From Nemania diffusa (lineage: Eukaryota; Ascomycota; Sordariomycetes; Xylariales; Xylariaceae), in the NCBI GenBank assembly GCA_038501195.1, contig JBBPUQ010000010.1, forward strand, positions 451,501 through 515,500: a stretch of DNA of 64,000 bases, read 5' to 3'. The notes below the pieces were generated by a model that was not told where the DNA came from, ran no database searches, and saw nothing but the letters and a program-made list of their open reading frames with translations. The position numbers and the translations under genes were made by a program. Shown here piece by piece: positions 61,040-64,000 of the stretch; position 1 is the first letter of the stretch; every line of letters begins with the position of its first letter.

Positions 61040-61591
61040 GGCGTGATTCATTGTGCTCGCCCTGATGGACAGGTTCTACGGGTTGATGACTTCGATATCT
61101 CGGAAATAACCTTGATGGAAACGTGTCCAAACCGAGCAAATTTTCGTTGCATGGGCTACCTGTTCGCCATTAATGGCCTAGTTACTCTAATATTCACCGA
61201 TGTCTAACCAAATTGAACGTCTTTTCGAATTAAATATGTTACATTATTCCCCAGATGTATGGGCCTAGATACGAAGGCTGATAAAGGGGACGCCTGGCAG
61301 GTCTTGTCTGGGGATTAGTAGCAAAAGCCGCTGCCGTATTGTGAGTTCGAAGGCTTCTATAATACTATCATTGGCGAAGGACGCCAATGTGTGCTCTTTA
61401 AAATTCAGGGGTAATAATTCGGGTGTGCAGCTCATTAAGCTGTTTTATATCGAGCCCATATTGTGCAGAATGGAGGTCTTACACAATGCCAAATAACTTT
61501 CATTATATATGTTGTCTATGAAAAACGCCGGTTTCTGCCCTGAAGCCTTCTATTCCTAGACATTTATATGCCTTGTAATCTACCATACTTC
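61040..61591. other. Convergent intergenic region
   Basis: Between the 3' ends of the SDR gene and CTP1. Nothing is recognised. Confidence 0.6.
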
Positions 61592-62741
61592 CTACCGTAA
61601 TATAAGCTTGAGCATCTTCGTCGCCTCTTCATTAGCAGTGAATAATATACCACCGGCAAGAACCGTTCGTCCAAGACGCATGACAGTGCCGCGCCAGAAC
61701 CCACGAATACCGTCCTCGGCCATGATCGCACGGACGGAATCCACCGTCCCCGTCCGCTTAGCCTGCTGCGCCTTGGTCTTCACCGTGTCGAACGGCTGCG
61801 TCGCGAGCGTCGTGACGGTGCCCGCCACGGCGCCGTTCGCAAAGCTCGTCAGCGGGCCATCGACCGGCAGGCCCTTCGAGCGCTCCCAGTCCTTGATGGC
61901 CGAGTACGTGCCCAGGCGGAACCCCGTGGTGCCGATCTGCTTGAGCGTCGTCGTCGCGTAGCCCGAGTACAAGGCGCCGCGGAGGCCCTGCTCGCGGTAC
62001 AGCACGGCGACGCAGTGCCGGGGCGAGCGGAACCGCTGGGCCGTGCGCGCGTCGTCGATGAGGGCTGTCTTGATCCGCTCCGTCGGCGTCACGATGACCG
62101 TCGAGGCCACCACGCCTGCCGCCATTCCGGATGCGATGGACTGTGCTGTGCTGAGGCGGTGTGTCGCCGGGTCCTCGAAGAACGACCGGATGCTATCGAA
62201 CATGAGGAACCGCACGGCATCTTTGCCAATTGAGCCCTGGCTACGCGGTCAGTGGGGTTTCTTCATAATAATACAGACATCGACGCTCGATTAATGAGCC
62301 AGGCTTGCTGAAACTATATCATCGTCTAGCTAGAATTGCCACCACAGCCCCAAAAGCATACCTCCCCGTGATCCCCATGTTCTCCTCCCCATACAAGTAA
62401 ATGCCATGTTCCTCATTTAGGTGAAACTATAACGTACGAGAAAAAAAGGAGAAGGGAAACCTGATAAATGGGAAAGCGAAAGGGAAAGAAATCCAACAAC
62501 AACATCAACATACCACAATCATAGTAGAGCACCCTTTATATAAAGCATTCAACCCCTCCTGGCGCGCAACACGAGCCACGACCGCAAACGGGTTGCGGAC
62601 TCCCTCGTGACCGTACAGCTGGACGCGCGTCTTGGCGAACTCGAAGGGATATGTGCAGGCCGCCTCGACGCCGCCCGCGATGCCGCCCGCAAGGAGTGCC
62701 ACCAGCGGCGACGCCTTGCTGTCCGCATCTGCTACTACCAT
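61592..62741 (-). CDS. CTP1: Mitochondrial tricarboxylate (citrate) carrier
   Basis: Two exons, 62741-62514 and 62236-61592, joined at STMIV/GSIGKDAVRF; 290 residues, the normal size for a mitochondrial carrier. Each of the three repeats has the carrier signature Px[DE]xx[KR]: YPFEFAKTR, TPTERIKTA and QPFDTVKTK. Six membrane helices are implied. The text AGGIAGGVEAACTYPFEF, LYSGYATTTLKQIGTTGFRL and ANGAVAGTVTTLATQP resembles Ctp1-type citrate/malate exchangers of the inner membrane. Citrate export to the cytosol supplies acetyl-CoA and NADPH cycles. The first ATG (MVVADADSKAS) lies only about 10 residues before the first helix. The 277-nt intron is long for this window. Confidence 0.92.
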
Positions 62742-63779
62742 TTCACCGGCTTCGCTACGCTAGCGATCCTTTTTTCCCCCCTCTCGCTTCCTTGCCTCCC
62801 CCTCTATACCAATCTAACCCCTTAGGTTGGCACCGAGTTGATTTTTGCAATTGTCTACTTCTAATTTTATCTACCTTATCTTTAACGTCAAGTAGAAATA
62901 TCCGAGTGGGTAGATGTTGGGTATCTAGAGGACAGGGAGAAAGGTGTGATAAAGTGAGATATGATCAAGTGAAATTCAACCCATAGACTTGAAACAAACG
63001 AAATCGCTTTGCTACACTAAACAAAAGAAGAAGAAAGTGTGGTTGAAACAAGGCATGATTGTCTTGTCTCCACGATGGTTCCGAAATGGTTCTAGTAGAA
63101 TAGATAAAGTTGACTTGTAATCGATTCACACCACAACACTGCAGAACCGCGTTCCGTGGATTTATGATAGATACCTATTCCTTCTGAGCTAGAAGCGGGT
63201 CTTGTCTTTATCTGGATGGATACCTGGTCCACCACGGCCTTCGTCCCGTCATGTTGGTGAGGGTTAACGCACCTACTGGTATGTACTCTGTATGTAGGTA
63301 GTCAAGGTTTTGACTCGACTACCTAACCTACTACGTAGGTACTCAGACTAGTATGTATATCTAGAGTCTAGACCATTACCCCCGTGATACTTTATCTTTG
63401 GGCCGCCTTTTCAATGTCTCGAACAACAACAATTGGCATTTATTGCTTGATACTTTCTTATATAGTAAGTCTTAAAAGGGCAACGGGACTTTCTTTTCAG
63501 CTGTCCAGGTCTAGTAAATGCTCATAATCTTGTTGAGCAATGGGTATCAAGGGGCATATGTCTTCGTTCATCCATTCATCCGCACCTGTCCATAGTCTAG
63601 TCGCGACTACAGTTCGTTTACCATGATTTACCACTCGTTCCTCATACTAGTCTTACCAAAACTAGATCCCAATTGTTTATACAGACATGTTGGCTTTACA
63701 GCTCTTCCTAAGCTGGCTCGAAACATCTCGTTATTTCAAACCAGGCCAACACGCCACGGGTAGATAACATGCCCAATTT
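62742..63779. other. Intergenic region
   Basis: CTP1 promoter side on the left and the 3' flank of the last gene on the right. TAGGTA tracts lie at 63,295-63,345. No gene is seen. Confidence 0.6.
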
Positions 63780-64000
63780 TTAAAGAGTGAACTCAGGGTT
63801 AGCCGTGAAAGGTTGATTTTTTATATATGCGCTGACGTTCGTTTGCTGGCTGCAGTTATTCAAGTAATCGTGGACTTGCGGTAGCACAAACCCGGGCTCC
63901 TTCGCGTTACCCTGGAAGTCTGGGATTTGAACGAGATTGAAAGGCTCGCTCCTCGCCTTTTCAGCCGAGTCATCCACCAGCACAGTATTCAACTGACTCC
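63780..64000 (-). CDS. FCP1/NIF-type HAD phosphatase, 3' end only (partial)
   Basis: The last 73 or so codons of a gene running in from the right edge. The visible part reads SQLNTVLVDDSAEKARSEPF and then NLVQIPDFQGN, followed by LPQVHDYLNNCSQQTNVSAY and a short tail. The N-T-V-L-V-D-D-S motif is the final HAD motif (magnesium-binding aspartates) of the NLI-interacting-factor/FCP1-like phosphatase family, and the downstream helix with Q-x-N-V-S-x-Y is also typical. The nucleophile motif DxDxT would lie outside the window. Substrate is unknown. Confidence 0.72.
   Translation of the reverse strand, partial: SQLNTVLVDDSAEKARSEPFNLVQIPDFQGNAKEPGFVLPQVHDYLNNCSQQTNVSAYIKNQPFTANPEFTL

Overview
The window looks like nuclear DNA of a filamentous ascomycete (Pezizomycotina, most likely Sordariomycetes). 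The genes are short and monocistronic. Most are split by introns of about 45-180 nt with GTRNGY-type donors and CTRAC-like branch points. They encode typical fungal products: an Htf1-type homeobox factor, Zn2Cys6 regulator, m-AAA protease, Loc1, Pga2, His3, CENP-S and GH28 pectinase. No bacterial operon, CRISPR array, insertion sequence or rRNA is visible. Exon joins were worked out by hand from splice signals, reading phase and recognised protein motifs.

Layout. 1-7,597 is gene-poor. 7,598-9,896 (+) is a homeobox regulator resembling Htf1/HOX2, followed by another 4-kb desert. 13,887-15,841 (+) is an APC-family permease converging on 16,731-19,011 (-), a Bor1/SLC4-type anion transporter. 20,345-23,166 (-) is the mitochondrial m-AAA protease AFG3, and 24,112-27,260 (-) a 932-residue Zn2Cys6 transcription factor. 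27.3-30.2 kb is empty and rich in TAGGTA palindromes. 30,211-31,896 (-) is a Ser-rich single-pass surface protein. 31.9-36.4 kb holds a 394-bp MITE with 30-bp inverted repeats, a diverged foldback element with relatives, LOC1 (-) and a possible Pol III RNA locus.

36,393-43,587 is the densest part: HIS3 (+), a MARVEL-type membrane protein (-), CENP-S/MHF1 (-), PGA2 (+) and a LAT/methionine-type permease (+). 45,013-47,721 (+) is an 886-residue protein with three CxxC pairs that I cannot assign. 48,409-50,575 (-) is a secreted GH28 pectinase of the rhamnogalacturonase-like type, and 51,773-54,470 (-) an NAD-type malic enzyme. A 5-kb gap follows, then an NAD(P)-binding epimerase-like protein (59,583-61,039 +) converging on the mitochondrial citrate carrier CTP1 (61,592-62,741 -). 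The 3' end of an FCP1/NIF-type phosphatase gene leaves the right edge.

The genes are mostly unrelated housekeeping and regulatory functions. There is no biosynthetic cluster. Malic enzyme, citrate carrier and m-AAA protease are all linked to mitochondrial metabolism, but they are not adjacent and I see no shared control. The less ordinary signals are the repeat elements and structured RNA candidate at 32.4-36.2 kb, the CxxC protein, the GH28 active-site changes, the malic enzyme N-terminal extension and two coding micro-exons.
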